Source: Mixophyes australis
Lineage: Eukaryota > Chordata > Amphibia > Anura > Limnodynastidae
Assembly: GCA_036250195.1 (NCBI GenBank)
Contig: JAVHZZ010000004.1
Location: 162,008,404 to 162,072,403 of the forward strand
Direction of reading: 5' to 3'
DNA: 64,000 nt
Within the stretch, counting starts at the first letter, position 1. The number at the start of each line of letters is the position of its first letter. Positions 1-44,441 of this stretch are shown one piece after another. Below the pieces are notes generated by a model. The model was given only the letters and a program-made list of their open reading frames with translations, was not told the origin of the DNA and searched no databases. Made by a program: the position numbers and the translations under genes.

Positions 1-470
1 ATGTCTAAAAAAGGAATCGAAGTTGGGTTGTTGTTTGTGAGTTCTATGTGATCAGGGACTTGATTACTAGTGCTAGGGATGGAGACTTCGCTCTGTATGA
101 TTTCTGTGAGATTGAGGTCAAGCCATCCCTGCCCGAAAGACTGTCTCACTAAATTGTCATAGTGGGGGTCATTATCAATCTCATAAATTGAGAATGATGA
201 TTATATATTAAATAAAGACTATATTAGCTTAATCTTAAAAAGGGAATGGGATATAATAGTACACAGTTATTCTACTCAGACCTATGCAACATATTCTTGA
301 AACATTTGTGAAAAAATAAGCAATAAAATGTAAAGATTTTACTCCTTCAAAAAATTAGGAGAAAAATACTTCTATCGTTAATCTTCCTGATATCAGTTAA
401 AGCTCCTCATTACAGAGTACTTTTCTTTATAATGCACTATAATATATCTATGCCATAAATATTGTGGGTT
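1..470. other. AT-rich intergenic DNA, nothing recognised
   Basis: No coding signal, RNA gene or repeat that I could identify. Confidence 0.5.
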
Positions 471-790
471 ATTATTATTATTACCATTTATTTATATAGT
501 GCTACTAATTCCGCAGCGCTGTACAGAGAACTCACTCACATCAGTCCCTGCCCCATTGGGGCTTACAGTCTAAATTCCCTAACACACAGACAGAGGGAGA
601 CTAGGGTCAATTTGTTAGCGGCCAATTAAATTAGTAGTATTTTTTGGGAGTGTGGGAGGAAACCTGAGCACCCGAAGGAAACCCATGCAAACACGGGGAG
701 AACATACAAACTCCTCACAGATAAGGCCATAGTCGGGAATTGAACTCATGACCCCAGCGCTGTGAGGCAGAAGTGCTAACCACTTAGCAC
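471..790 (-). repeat. tRNA-derived SINE, minus strand, near full length
   Basis: Read on the minus strand it has a tRNA-like head (box A resembling AGTGGTTAGCAC, box B resembling GGTCATGAGTTCAATTCC), a conserved centre (GTGGGTTTCCTCCGGGTGCT type, here mutated), and a 3' tail ending in CAGCGCTGCGGAATTAGT followed by an ATAAATAAATGGTAATAAT run. At least seven more copies lie in this window. The central part resembles the fish DANA/HE1-like SINEs; exact family not assigned. Confidence 0.85.
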
Positions 791-1156
791 TATATGCTAA
801 CAAATATCTACTAGGCACAAGTGTAGTACTATCCTAGGAGAAAAATCAGGGACATCCCATAATGGACAGGCTATCTTGGTTCTTTTGCAAAGGTGAGATC
901 CCCTTGGCACAGTAATGTGACGAGTGGTTTAGCTGTGCAGATATGTAGCAAAACACAATATGATAATGCCATTTTATTATATGCATGCATAAAGACCAGT
1001 GTTTAAATAAACAAAGGTTGCAACCTGTTTTTACAGTATAAGTACTTATTCATCAATCTAAAAAATCATCAATCTCTATGATAATGGTAGCATCAATTAG
1101 TATAGTATCAAACCCAGAGAGGAAATATCATATCCCAGTATGTCAGCACAGTAGTA
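791..1156. other. Intergenic DNA, nothing recognised
   Basis: AT-rich sequence between two SINE copies, with no coding or repeat signal that I recognise. Confidence 0.5.
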
Positions 1157-1526
1157 GGGCAGCACAGTGGCGTAGTGGTTAGCACGTCTGCCTCACAGCA
1201 TTGGGGTCATGAGTTCAATTCCCGACCACGGCCTTATCTGTGTGGAGTTTGTATGTTCTCCCTGTGTTTGCGTGGGTTTCCTCCGGGTGCTCCCGTTTCC
1301 TCCCACACTCCAAAAACATACTGGTAGGTTAATTGGCTGCAATAAAATAAATAAATAAAAAAAAATTGACCCTAGTCTCTCCCTCTCTGTCTGTCTGTGT
1401 GTGTGAGTGTGTGTCTATAGTAGGGAATTTAGACTGTGAGCTTCAATGGGGCAGGGACTGATGTGAATGAGTTCTCTGTACAGCGCTGCGGAATTAGTGG
1501 CGCTATATAAATAAATGATGATGATG
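1157..1526 (+). repeat. tRNA-derived SINE, plus strand, full length
   Basis: The clearest plus-strand copy. Head GGGCAGCACAGTGGCGTAGT, box B around 1206-1222, central conserved block 1268-1300, a GT/CT-rich variable stretch 1378-1417, then the AGCGCTGCGGAATTAGTGGC tail and ATGATGATG terminal repeats. Confidence 0.88.
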
Positions 1527-2230
1527 TCTCTGTCTCTAGGTAGAATCTGTGATAAGTAAACTGTCCAGCATATAATAGCCCCTTGCGTAGGAGCAGATAG
1601 GTAAGTCCACAATAACCATGTGTAAGGTGATCTAATCGCGAAGTAGCCACAGAGCCATGCAGAAAGCGATAAAGCCACAGAATGGTAACAGAAACAATGC
1701 TCGTTAGTCCAAATGTCAAAGTTGTAGGCAGGTACACTATAATAATGTGGTAGCAGGACGAGTGGTAGGAGAAACTTACCCCTTGTAGGACTACAGATGT
1801 TCTAGTCTCCTTGAGTCCCTTCCGTATACAGCCGACGAGTATGCAAACTCCAGAGTTATTGCTTTGGTGACAAAGTAGCCGCGTCTAGGCCCGAGCTGCA
1901 CATGTGGCTGAAAGTAGAAATTACGTTCTTTATTCAGTATTGAAAGTTCAGTGAATGATCGGAGTGCTTGTGGTGTCCACAAAAGGCTGTAGGTCTGACA
2001 CGTTTCGCCTCCAGGCTTCATCATGATTATAGATGGTATTAACAGGTGGAAAAGAGGTCTATAAAGGCGCCATAACTAGAAGTGTTTCGTTATTGGAGGA
2101 TGGATAGCCAGCCTGCTATTGGTCCGAAATGTGACTGACTGGCAGTACCTTGGACTAATATTATATGCTTTAATTTAGGAGAAGACAGGAGGTGATTGGC
2201 CTATTCAGCTGAATGGAACCAACTATGAAT
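1527..2230 (-). mobile_element. Probable Penelope-like element terminal repeat (pLTR) fragment
   Basis: No RT is present. The assignment rests on a hammerhead-like motif on the minus strand at 1994-2027 (ATGATGA, a short helix GCC-TGGA-GGC, then GAAACGTGTC), which resembles the hammerhead motifs known from terminal repeats of Penelope-like elements. The boundaries are approximate: a SINE ends at 1526 and LINE-derived coding sequence begins near 2230. Confidence 0.4.
1994..2027 (-). ncRNA. Hammerhead-ribozyme-like motif
   Basis: On the minus strand: ATGATGA, stem GCC/GGC with TGGA loop, GAAA, then CGTGTC. This follows the order of a type I hammerhead core (CUGANGA, helix II, GAAA, helix III, cleavage GUC). 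The first core base is A instead of C, so activity is doubtful. Confidence 0.4.
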
Positions 2231-2413
2231 GGTAGCTAAGCTTTAAGCATCTTAGGTCAGTTATTACATAGTATTATAATTTTAGAGAACTAGACTAGAA
2301 TAACAGGAGCTACATAGCTTTGCAGAAAGTCTTTAAAACACATAGCAACTTAAAGCTGACTATCTCCCATACTGTGTTGAGGCCAGTAGTGCTCTATGGA
2401 CAATGACCATCTA

Positions 2414-2755
2414 TCATCATCAGCTATTTATATAGCGCTACTAATTCCGCAGCGCTGTACAGAGAACTCGTATCAGTCCCTGCCCCATTGGAGCTTACAA
2501 TCTAAATTCCCTAATACATACATATACAAACACACACACACACACAGATCGAGAGATACTAAGGTGAATTTGATAGCAGCCAATTAACCTACTAGTATGT
2601 TTTTGGAGTGTAGGAGGAAACTGGGGCACTCGGAGGAAACCCATGCAAACAAGGGGAGAATATATAAACTCCACACAACTAAGGCTATGGTTGGGAATCA
2701 AACTAATGACCCCAGTGCTGTGAGGCAGAAGTGCTAGCCACTAAGCCACCGTGCT
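2414..2755 (-). repeat. tRNA-derived SINE, minus strand, full length
   Basis: Same family as the copy at 1157. The tail (GCGCTACTAATTCCGCAGCG on the + strand) lies at the left and the tRNA-like head at the right, ending near GCCACCGTGCT. It carries a (CA)n tract at 2529-2545 and interrupts LINE RT coding sequence. Confidence 0.87.
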
Positions 2756-2802
2756 TAGGAATGAATGATGAACTAAGGGCTCTTTGTAACAATACAAACA
2801 TA

Positions 2803-2971
2803 GGGTATATTTACTAAACTGCGGATTTGAAACAGTGGAGATTTTGGCTATAGCACCCAATCAGAATTTAGCTGTCATTTTGTAGAATGTACTAAATAAA
2901 TGCTAACTAAAATCTAATTGCTATAGGCAACATCTCCACTTTTTCAAACCCGCAATTTAGTAAATATACCC
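2803..2971. mobile_element. Palindromic MITE with CATA direct repeats
   Basis: Starts GGGTATATTTACTAAACTGC and ends with the imperfect reverse complement GCAATTTAGTAAATATACCC. The inner arms (AGTGGAGATTTTGGCTATAG and its partner near 2920-2940) extend the palindrome over nearly the whole 169 bp. CATA occurs on both sides (2799-2802 and 2972-2975), a likely 4-bp target-site duplication. Superfamily not assigned. Confidence 0.7.
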
Positions 2972-3195
2972 CATAGTGTCCAAAATGAAAGAAAATAGGC
3001 CCAGACTGCTTGGTCATGTGAATAGAATGCCCAAAAACATGATAGTGAAGAAGGTGTTCAGTGGACACCCAGGAGGATGGTGTCATTGAGGCAGGTCCAC
3101 AACTAGGTGGTTGGAAGATGGATGATCACAGCAAGAAACAGAGAGGGTTGGGCTTGAATTGTTCAGGGAGCCAGGGCCCTTAATGGGCTGAAGCT

Positions 3196-3663
3196 TAGAG
3201 GAAGAGGAGGATTTGGAAAATAAAACAATAATGAAAACAAAAATGTAACATTGTTTGTATGCTAAATTATTTTTAGAGCAAAGGCTTATACTTGAAGTTG
3301 CATGAACAAAATGTTTGTGTGGATATCAAACAAATGTGTATTGTTTTAATAATGTGAATGCATCATTATTTAGTCTGTGAAGATAGATAGATAGATAGAT
3401 AGCTGAAATAAATTACAATGTATATAGTTGTGATTTTATATCTGAATTACTTTTATATTAGTTATGGGTTCAATTCCAACCAGGGCCCTATTTGTGTTGA
3501 ACTTTGATGTTCTCCCCAGGTGTTTCATTTTCATCCCTCACCACACACAGAGGACCCTGTGGGTCTGAGTCATTGAGGAGAGTAAGAAAAAAAAAGAGTA
3601 AATTTGATCCTGAACAAACCATGTTACAATGCAAGGGGTGTAGATTAGTTTATTTTTTTGCAC
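3196..3663. other. Intergenic DNA with a short GATA microsatellite
   Basis: A (GATA)n tract lies near 3380-3402. Fragments resembling the SINE centre occur around 3465-3560, too decayed to call. No gene is seen. Confidence 0.4.
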
Positions 3664-3677
3664 ATAAAGAAAATACT
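3664..3677. repeat. Left target-site duplication of the Penelope-like element
   Basis: ATAAAGAAAATACT, repeated exactly at 8796-8809 in the same orientation. The two copies bracket the element with long inverted arms. Confidence 0.75.
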
Positions 3678-5080
3678 CAAGGGAAAAAGGAGAGCTGCGC
3701 AGAAGTACCTAATAGGTTTTTAATAATAAAAAATGTCAGACAGCTGTGTAAAATACATGTATCACATACTGACATCCACAAAGTTAAGGTGGAACATATA
3801 CTATGTATACACTGGCTCTTCTAAAAAGCAAATAAAATCAAAATAAAAATGTAAAGATATAAATAAATCTCAATAAGAAACAGATCACATGACCTCATAG
3901 ACGTGTATATACATACATATATTGTGATGTAACCCAATACACCTATCTATCACCAGCTGGTAAATATAATTGGGATATCCAGATTTAGTTGGATCCTGCA
4001 GGATAAGAAAAGCAGAAAAATTTGCTCTTCAAATAGATAAATACAGTTGAAATTGAACTATTACATGTACATGCAAAAGTTGTTTCTTTTGGAGTTTGGA
4101 TCTTCAAAAAACTGTCCTTATAAGGATCAAATATAGATGATATCCAGTTATCAAACAGAGCAAGAGAATAATAAAATGCTGTTAGTTATCCAAAAAGTGG
4201 AATCTCTTGTCAAAGTCACTGTTAGAAAACAATTATGATCCTATATATAGAGAACCACACTGTGTGTGTAAAACATCAAACAGAGGCACCGCTTATTAGT
4301 GCTTCAGCGGCTATTGGCAATCGAATACCACAAGTCTCCGAGAATAAAAACAGTTCCGTTATTGTTGATCTAATGTGAATAATATCCAGTAAACAGACAG
4401 ATGAAGGGAAATTAAATGATATAAATCATCAGTAAAATAAAGTCTCTTGTCGCAGCCGCGACTGAAATTCAATAACAATTCCGTATATAGAACCACACTA
4501 TGTATGTAAAGCGTCCAACAGAGGTGCAGCTTCTTTCCGCTTCAGTGGCTCTATATAATCAAAAGACCACATACCTCTGGGGATCCAAATCGGCTGATGA
4601 TGAGTGTCTGTCAGCAATGGCAAAGATTAACCACCTTACCAGAAAGCGGGTCTGGCTAAAAAACACACAGCAGTTCCTTCGGTGCGCACCAAATCCGGAT
4701 CCGGACACACAAATGACGTGTGGATGATAGGTCCCAATAATAATAACGTTTCAAGCTCGGTAATAGCAATCAAATTACTCAGGCACTCAGATAGTGGTAG
4801 GCAACATAAAACAAAGCGACGCGTTTCGTCTGATAAACAGACTTTTTCAAGCAGTATTATTCCATCTGGATAGTTGCCCTTTTTAAAGGGAGTATTCCTT
4901 CATTTAATTACATTCATCTGTTCAGATCTTTGAAGTCTTAAAGGTACAAATGTCCATTAATGCACTTAAAAAATGCATAACATTATCCGATCTTTTAGTA
5001 CGTATAAATGAATCCGTACATAAGGATAATCAAAAACTGACAAGATATAAATCATAATAATAACACCAAAAATGAATATA
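3678..5080. repeat. Left inverted arm (about 1.4 kb) of the Penelope-like element
   Basis: Near-identical reverse complement of 7265 to about 8680. It contains an apparent 75-codon open frame (4500-4727), mirrored at 7616-7843, which I regard as repeat sequence and not a gene. It begins at the duplication junction, about 115 bp short of the end of the right arm. Confidence 0.85.
4817..4852 (-). ncRNA. Hammerhead-like motif in left arm
   Basis: On the minus strand CTTGAAAAA, stem GTCTG/CAGAC with TTTAT loop, then GAAACGCGTC. The arrangement is that of a hammerhead core, but the conserved CUGANGA is altered to TTGAAAA. Mirrored at 7491-7525. Confidence 0.4.
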
Positions 5081-5287
5081 ATAAGTAAAATAAATTAAAA
5101 AATATATAAAAATAAATACATAAAGTAAGATCTAAGTATCCCAATCGTTAAATTCCAAGGTTTCATTCAAACCTTCTGGGTGTAATGTTTGTAATTTAAA
5201 AATCCATGATACCTCGCTTTTACACAATTTCTTATAACGATCCCCCCCCCCCCTATCTGTGGGACAAAATCTTTCTATTCCAGTTAT
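5081..5287 (-). pseudogene. C-terminal tail of the Penelope-like protein, out of frame
   Basis: Minus-strand translation gives SEVSWIFKLQTLHPEGLNE, a typical Penelope-like C-terminal block. A stop (TAG) at about 5288 and a C-run (5241-5251, G on the coding strand) that shifts frame separate it from the GIY-YIG part. Confidence 0.65.
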
Positions 5288-5998
5288 CTACAAACTCTTC
5301 GGATTGTTACCATGAGTTTCCGAGAAATGTTTGGATACACTGCGTTTCATGTAGCCCTTCATAACATTTTGCCTATGCTCTCTGAAACGACTTTTCAGAG
5401 AGCGAGTGGTGCGACCCACGTACTGGAGTCCACAAGGGCACTCCAGCACGTAGATGACAAAAGTTGTCTCACAGGTAATGTATTGTGAGATAGGAAAAAC
5501 CAATTCATTCACTGTAGACCTAATATTAGTGACTGCTTTCTGAATAAAGTCACATGTTAAACAAACATTCTTATTACAACCATAACATCCTGGTTTTTTA
5601 GATGGTAACCAGGATTGGGCGTTCTTCTTTCCATTTTCTATTTGATCATTTTTATTATTTCTATTAGATCTCAAAACACTTGGTGCTAGTAAGTTTTTTA
5701 GGTTATTATTTTTCTTATACACTACTATTGGAGTTTCGTCCAGAACATTGCTCAAAATATTATCCTGATGCAGGATTTTATAGTTGTTAGTTATAATCCG
5801 TTTGATCAGATGAGATTTATTGTTATATTTTGAAATGTAAATGAGAGAATTATCGAAACCTTTTGATTTAGTAGAGTTATCAGATTGAGTTTTATTTTTT
5901 GAAACTAATAAATCAATTCGTTTTAATTTAAAAGCATGCTCTTTGGCTTCTTCTAACAAATCTGACGGATATCCTCTTTCAGAAAATTCCAATTGCAT
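5288..5998 (-). pseudogene. GIY-YIG endonuclease part of the Penelope-like polyprotein
   Basis: The open stretch of 236 codons contains CYGCNKNVCLTCDF (paired Cys, zinc-binding-like) followed by FVIYVLECPCGLQYVGRTTR and SLKSRFREHRQN. This is the GIY-YIG nuclease core, with the Tyr of QYVG and the Arg and His of RxREH. In Penelope-like elements this domain follows the RT and nicks the target. It lies in a different frame from the RT upstream, and a stop follows NPKSL, so it is not translatable as one protein. Confidence 0.8.
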
Positions 5999-6020
5999 TT
6001 TATTGGCCTGTGTTTCATAG

Positions 6021-6926
6021 TCATTCTCGAGTACAATTCCTTCTAATCCTACATAATTGTCCCTTGGGGATATTTCTGATCCACGGTTTATAATGGCCGC
6101 TTTTGAAATGTAGATACGTATTAGAATCCACAGGCTTATTATAATTATTGGAAATAATTCTATTACTAGTTTCCTCTATCGTAAGGGTAATGTCTAGGAA
6201 ATTTACAGTGGAACAACTGAACTGATGAGTGAAAAATAAATTATAAGTGTTAGTGTTAAGAAAAGAAACAAATTCTGAGGCCAATTGAGCACCTCCATCC
6301 CAAATAATAAATAAATCGTCTATGTAACGGCCATAGAGCACCAGGTTCGCCCCATACGGGCCACCCCAAATGAGGTCGTCCTCCAATGCCCCCATATAAA
6401 TGTTGGTGAAGCTAGGGGCAAACCTGGTGCCCATGGCCGTCCCAAGTATTTGTAAATAATACACCGATTCAAACAAAAAATAATTGTGCGTAAGAATGAA
6501 TAAAATCGCATCAATAATGAAATCAAGATGTCTCCCAGAGATCTCACCTTTCTTAGTTAAAGCTTCCTTAACTGCCTGTGCCTCACTCTGATGGGGAATA
6601 TGTGTGTACAATGATTGAACGTCCAGTGTCAGTAACCCCCAACCTGGACGCCAGATTATATTCTGAATCAAATTCAAAAAGTGCATGGTATCTCGTAGGT
6701 AAGATCTCTGCGAGACAACGCAATCCTGGAGATAGTGATCCACATAGTAAGACAAATTGGATGTGAGGGAACCAATACCAGAGATAATGGGATGCCCGGG
6801 AGGTGTGGTGAGGGATTTGTGAATCTTGGGTAAATAATAAAACACTGGTGTGATGGGGTGATGCATGAAAAGAAAATTATGAACATCCTTAGTAATAACA
6901 CCTTCCGATAAACCCTGACTTAACAA
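6021..6926 (-). pseudogene. Penelope-like reverse transcriptase domain
   Basis: 301 open codons. FYYLPKIHK and PGHPIISGIGSLT are the early RT blocks, LLTLDVQSLYTHIP carries the first catalytic Asp, LGTAMGTRFAPSFTNIYMG is the block before the active site, and YGRYIDDLFIIWDG holds the YIDD catalytic pair. Together these identify a Penelope-like RT rather than a LINE or LTR RT. The frame is broken before the GIY-YIG part and relative to the N-terminal piece at 6968-7186. Confidence 0.85.
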
Positions 6927-6967
6927 AATCTCAAATTCTTTTATATAAGAAGTACTGGGGTCTTTAT

Positions 6968-7186
6968 CTAAGGTTCTATAGAACTTGGCATCTTGAAGTT
7001 GCCTAAGAGCTTCTGTATAGTAGTCATCTCCAGAATCACGACTCCTCCCCCCTTGTCCGCCGGTTTAATAACCACTGAGACATCATTTTGTAGGGAGAAT
7101 AGACCCTTTCTTTCTTGTAAAGATAAATTGTTTCTCCCTAACTCTCTCCCAAGGGACTTACTACACAATATCTTAAACTCATCCAA
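6968..7186 (-). pseudogene. N-terminal piece of the Penelope-like polyprotein
   Basis: Encodes NDVSVVIKPADKGGGVVILE, a hallmark upstream of the RT in Penelope-like proteins. It is offset in frame from the RT at 6926. The coding sequence before it runs only about 80 bases before meeting the right arm (7265), so most of the usual N-terminal region is missing. Confidence 0.75.
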
Positions 7187-7264
7187 TGTTTTTTTTATAA
7201 AATAATTGTATAGATGGACTCCTATGATGAACAGGATAGAATTCAGACTTATTCTTAAATTTAT

Positions 7265-8795
7265 ATATATTCATTTTTGGTGTTATTATGATTTATATCT
7301 TGTCAGTTTTTGATTATCCTTATGTACGGATTCATTTATATGTACTTAAAGATCGGATAATGTTATGCATTTTTTAAGTGCATTAATGGACATTTGTACC
7401 TTTAAGACTTCAAAGATCTGAACAGATGAACGTAATTAAATGAAGGAATACTCCCTTTAAAAAGGGCAACTATCCAGATGGAATAATACTGCTTGAAAAA
7501 GTCTGTTTATCAGACGAAACGCGTCGCCTTGTTTTATGTTGCCTACCACTATCTGAGTGCCTGAGTAATTTGATTGCTATTACCGAGCTTGAAACTTTAT
7601 TATTATTGGGACCTATCATCCACACGTCATTTGTGTGTCCGGATCCGTATTTGGTGCGCACCGAAGGAACTGCTGTGTGTTTTTTATCCAGACCCGCTTT
7701 CTGGTAAGGTGGTTAATCTTTGCCATTGCTGACAGACACTCATCATCAGCCGATTTGGATCCCCAGAGGTATGTGGTCTTTTGATTATATAGAGCCACTG
7801 AAGCGGAAAGAAGCTGCACCTCTGTTGGACGCTTTACATACATAGTATGGTTCTATATACGGAATTGTTATTGAATTTCAGTTGCGGCTGCGACAAGAGA
7901 CTTTATTTTACTGATGATTTATATCATTTAATTTCCCTTCATCTGTATGTTTACTGGATATTATTCACATTAGATCAACAATAACGGAACTGTTTTTATT
8001 CTCGGAGACTTGTGGTATTCGATTGCCAATAGCCGCTGAAGCACTAATAAGCGGTGCCTCTGTTTGATGTTTTACACACACAGTGTGGTTCTCTATATAT
8101 AGGATCATAATTGTTTTCTAACAGTGACTGTGACAAGAGATTCCACTTTTTGGATAACTAACAGCATTTTATTATTCTCTTGCTCTGTTTGATAACTGGA
8201 TATCATCTATATTTGATCCTTATAAGGACAGTTTTTTGAAGATCCATACTCCAAAAGAAACATCTTTTGCATGTACATGTAATAGTTCAATTTCAACTGT
8301 ATTTATCTATTTGAAGAGCAAATTTTTCTGCTTTTCTTATCCTGCAGGATCCAACTAAATCTGGATATCCCAATTATATTTACCAGCTGGTGATAGATAG
8401 GTGTATTGGGTTACATCACAATATATGTATGTATATACATGTCTATGAGGTCATGTGATCTGTTTCTTATTGAGATTTATTTATATCTTTACATTTTTAT
8501 TTTGATTTTATTTGCTTTTTAGAAGAGCCAGTGTATACATAGTATATGTTCCACCTTAACTTTGTGGTTGTCAGTATGTGATACATGTATTTTACACAGC
8601 TGTCTGACATTTTTTATTATTAAAAACCTATTAGGTACTTCTGCGCAACTCTCCTTTTTCCCTTTTGTATGCTTTGTTGGGAGGGTTAACACTACCTCCT
8701 TTTGAGAGCTGCTGCATTTGTTACCTGGTCAGAAATTGTGTTCTTTTACCTATATCTGTGATATTCATATTAGCGCCAGAGATTTCTTTCGTTCT
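7265..8795. repeat. Right inverted arm of the Penelope-like element
   Basis: 7265 to about 8680 is the inverted copy of the left arm. The outer 115 bases have no left-arm counterpart, so the left arm is slightly truncated at its outer end. Confidence 0.85.
7491..7525 (+). ncRNA. Hammerhead-like motif in right arm
   Basis: CTTGAAAAA, stem GTCTG-TTTAT-CAGAC, then GAAACGCGTC on the + strand. Mirror of 4817-4852 with the same altered core. Confidence 0.4.
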
Positions 8796-8809
8796 ATAAA
8801 GAAAATACT
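8796..8809. repeat. Right target-site duplication of the Penelope-like element
   Basis: ATAAAGAAAATACT, exact copy of 3664-3677. Confidence 0.75.
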
Positions 8810-9042
8810 GCCTTTATTGGCATGTAACTCACAAATAGCTGATAACTTTATTTTTACACTGAAATTTAAAGTTGATTTATGACATGCTCTAAACCATACT
8901 ATAAATCTGTCTCCACATTTTAAATTTACCTTCCCCTCCACTGCAACATGGGTTTGCCAAAGTGCAAAGTTACTCCTTTTGTTTTTGCTTTGCTCTCCTT
9001 AATGATTCTGGCCCACAGGGTCCTTATTAATTGGGTACACAT

Positions 9043-9320
9043 CATACTTGCCAACTTTCAAACGTCGGCGTCCGGAAGTTGCGTGGGGGAGGTGGACGTT
9101 TTGGGGGCGGGGCTATGCAGAACGCGCTATTTTGGCCCTGTGACATAATGATGCAACCGCGTCATTTTACAGCCAAATGCCCCAATTCCATGAGAATCGT
9201 GGCATTTTGTTTTATCTAATTATGCCCATTTCACTAGGAAGTGGGTAGATGCGGGAGGCTGCCATACTCTCCTGGACCTACCCAGAATCCAGGAGTCTCC
9301 CGAGAGAGTTGGCAAGTATG
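9043..9320. mobile_element. hAT-type MITE, copy 1
   Basis: Ends are CATACTTGCCAACT and AGTTGGCAAGTATG (inverted). GTACACAT flanks both sides (9035-9042, 9321-9328), an 8-bp target-site duplication typical of hAT transposons. GC-rich, non-coding interior. It lies about 490 bp upstream of the DHTKD1 start codon. Confidence 0.82.
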
Positions 9321-9328
9321 GTACACAT

Positions 9329-9809
9329 TTACAAAGTATGTAAGCTTATAATTAGTTGCCATGTGTTTATTTTAATATTACACCTTACTCTGTTTTTAAT
9401 TCCTCCAACTAGTATTTTTGCTAATAAATGAAAAGTCATGTAAACAACTAAAAGTTAAATGGTATCATACAGAGCCATCTACTTGTGTTTAATAAACCCT
9501 TAATATCTGCTGAATATTAAAGTTTCTTGGGTGTATCTATGTTTCGCAGAAGTGTCTCCTACTATGTGACAATTCCCCTCGACTGGCAATAAAAAACACA
9601 ACCTAGCTACTCCCTCTTATCAGGGATCAAATGGAAGAACCCACACTTGTCAACATCGTGCCCCCAGAGCCAACCAATCCGCCGTAGGGGGAGTTGGCTA
9701 TAACAGCGTACCACGTTTTCTGTGTTGAGTTTGCGCACAAGTCTGGTGATCTTGTGCAGTTAACTCTTTCGTTGCTGTAGTGTGGGCTGCTGTTATTTAG
9801 TAATCTGTT
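9329..9809 (+). promoter_or_regulatory. Putative DHTKD1 promoter and 5' UTR
   Basis: The 480 bases between the last upstream MITE and the start codon. I see no clear TATA box close to the ATG and no long CpG-rich block. GC content rises from about 9620, consistent with a housekeeping TATA-less promoter. The placement is inferred from position only. Confidence 0.4.

Positions 9810-44441
<34,632 letters not shown>

Larger units (their letters stand above)
2231..3195 (+). pseudogene. Non-LTR reverse transcriptase C-terminal remnant, split by a SINE and a MITE
   Basis: Broken reading frames on the + strand contain the order typical of the end of LINE RTs: KLTISHTVLRPVVLYG near 2350-2400, NDELRAL near 2765-2785, and LLGHVNRMPKN plus KKVFSGHPGG near 3005-3080, then a decayed GRP-x-RW-like stretch. 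A minus SINE (2414-2755) and a palindromic MITE (2803-2971) separate the blocks, so both inserted into an older LINE copy. The LINE clade is unresolved (RTE-like is a guess). No start or stop can be set and the copy is dead. Confidence 0.6.
3678..8795 (-). mobile_element. Penelope-like retroelement with long inverted terminal arms
   Basis: A minus-strand element. In order on that strand: a right arm (8795 to about 7265), a short N-terminal fragment with VVIKPADKGGGVVI, an RT with YIDD, a GIY-YIG endonuclease domain, then a left arm (5080 to 3678) that is the inverted copy of the right arm. A 14-bp duplication (3664-3677, 8796-8809) marks one insertion event. RT plus GIY-YIG is the defining pairing of Penelope-like elements, and such elements are known with direct or inverted pLTRs. 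The coding region is broken in several places, so this copy is dead. Confidence 0.85.

Noticed and set aside
1170..1225. tRNA-like box A and box B sequences
   Set aside because: They are the heads of SINE copies, without a foldable acceptor stem or anticodon arm of a real tRNA gene. The same holds for the other SINE heads.
4500..7843. Two mirrored 75-codon open frames (4500-4727 and 7616-7843)
   Set aside because: They are the same sequence in the inverted arms of the Penelope-like element, with no protein family match and no conserved coding features.
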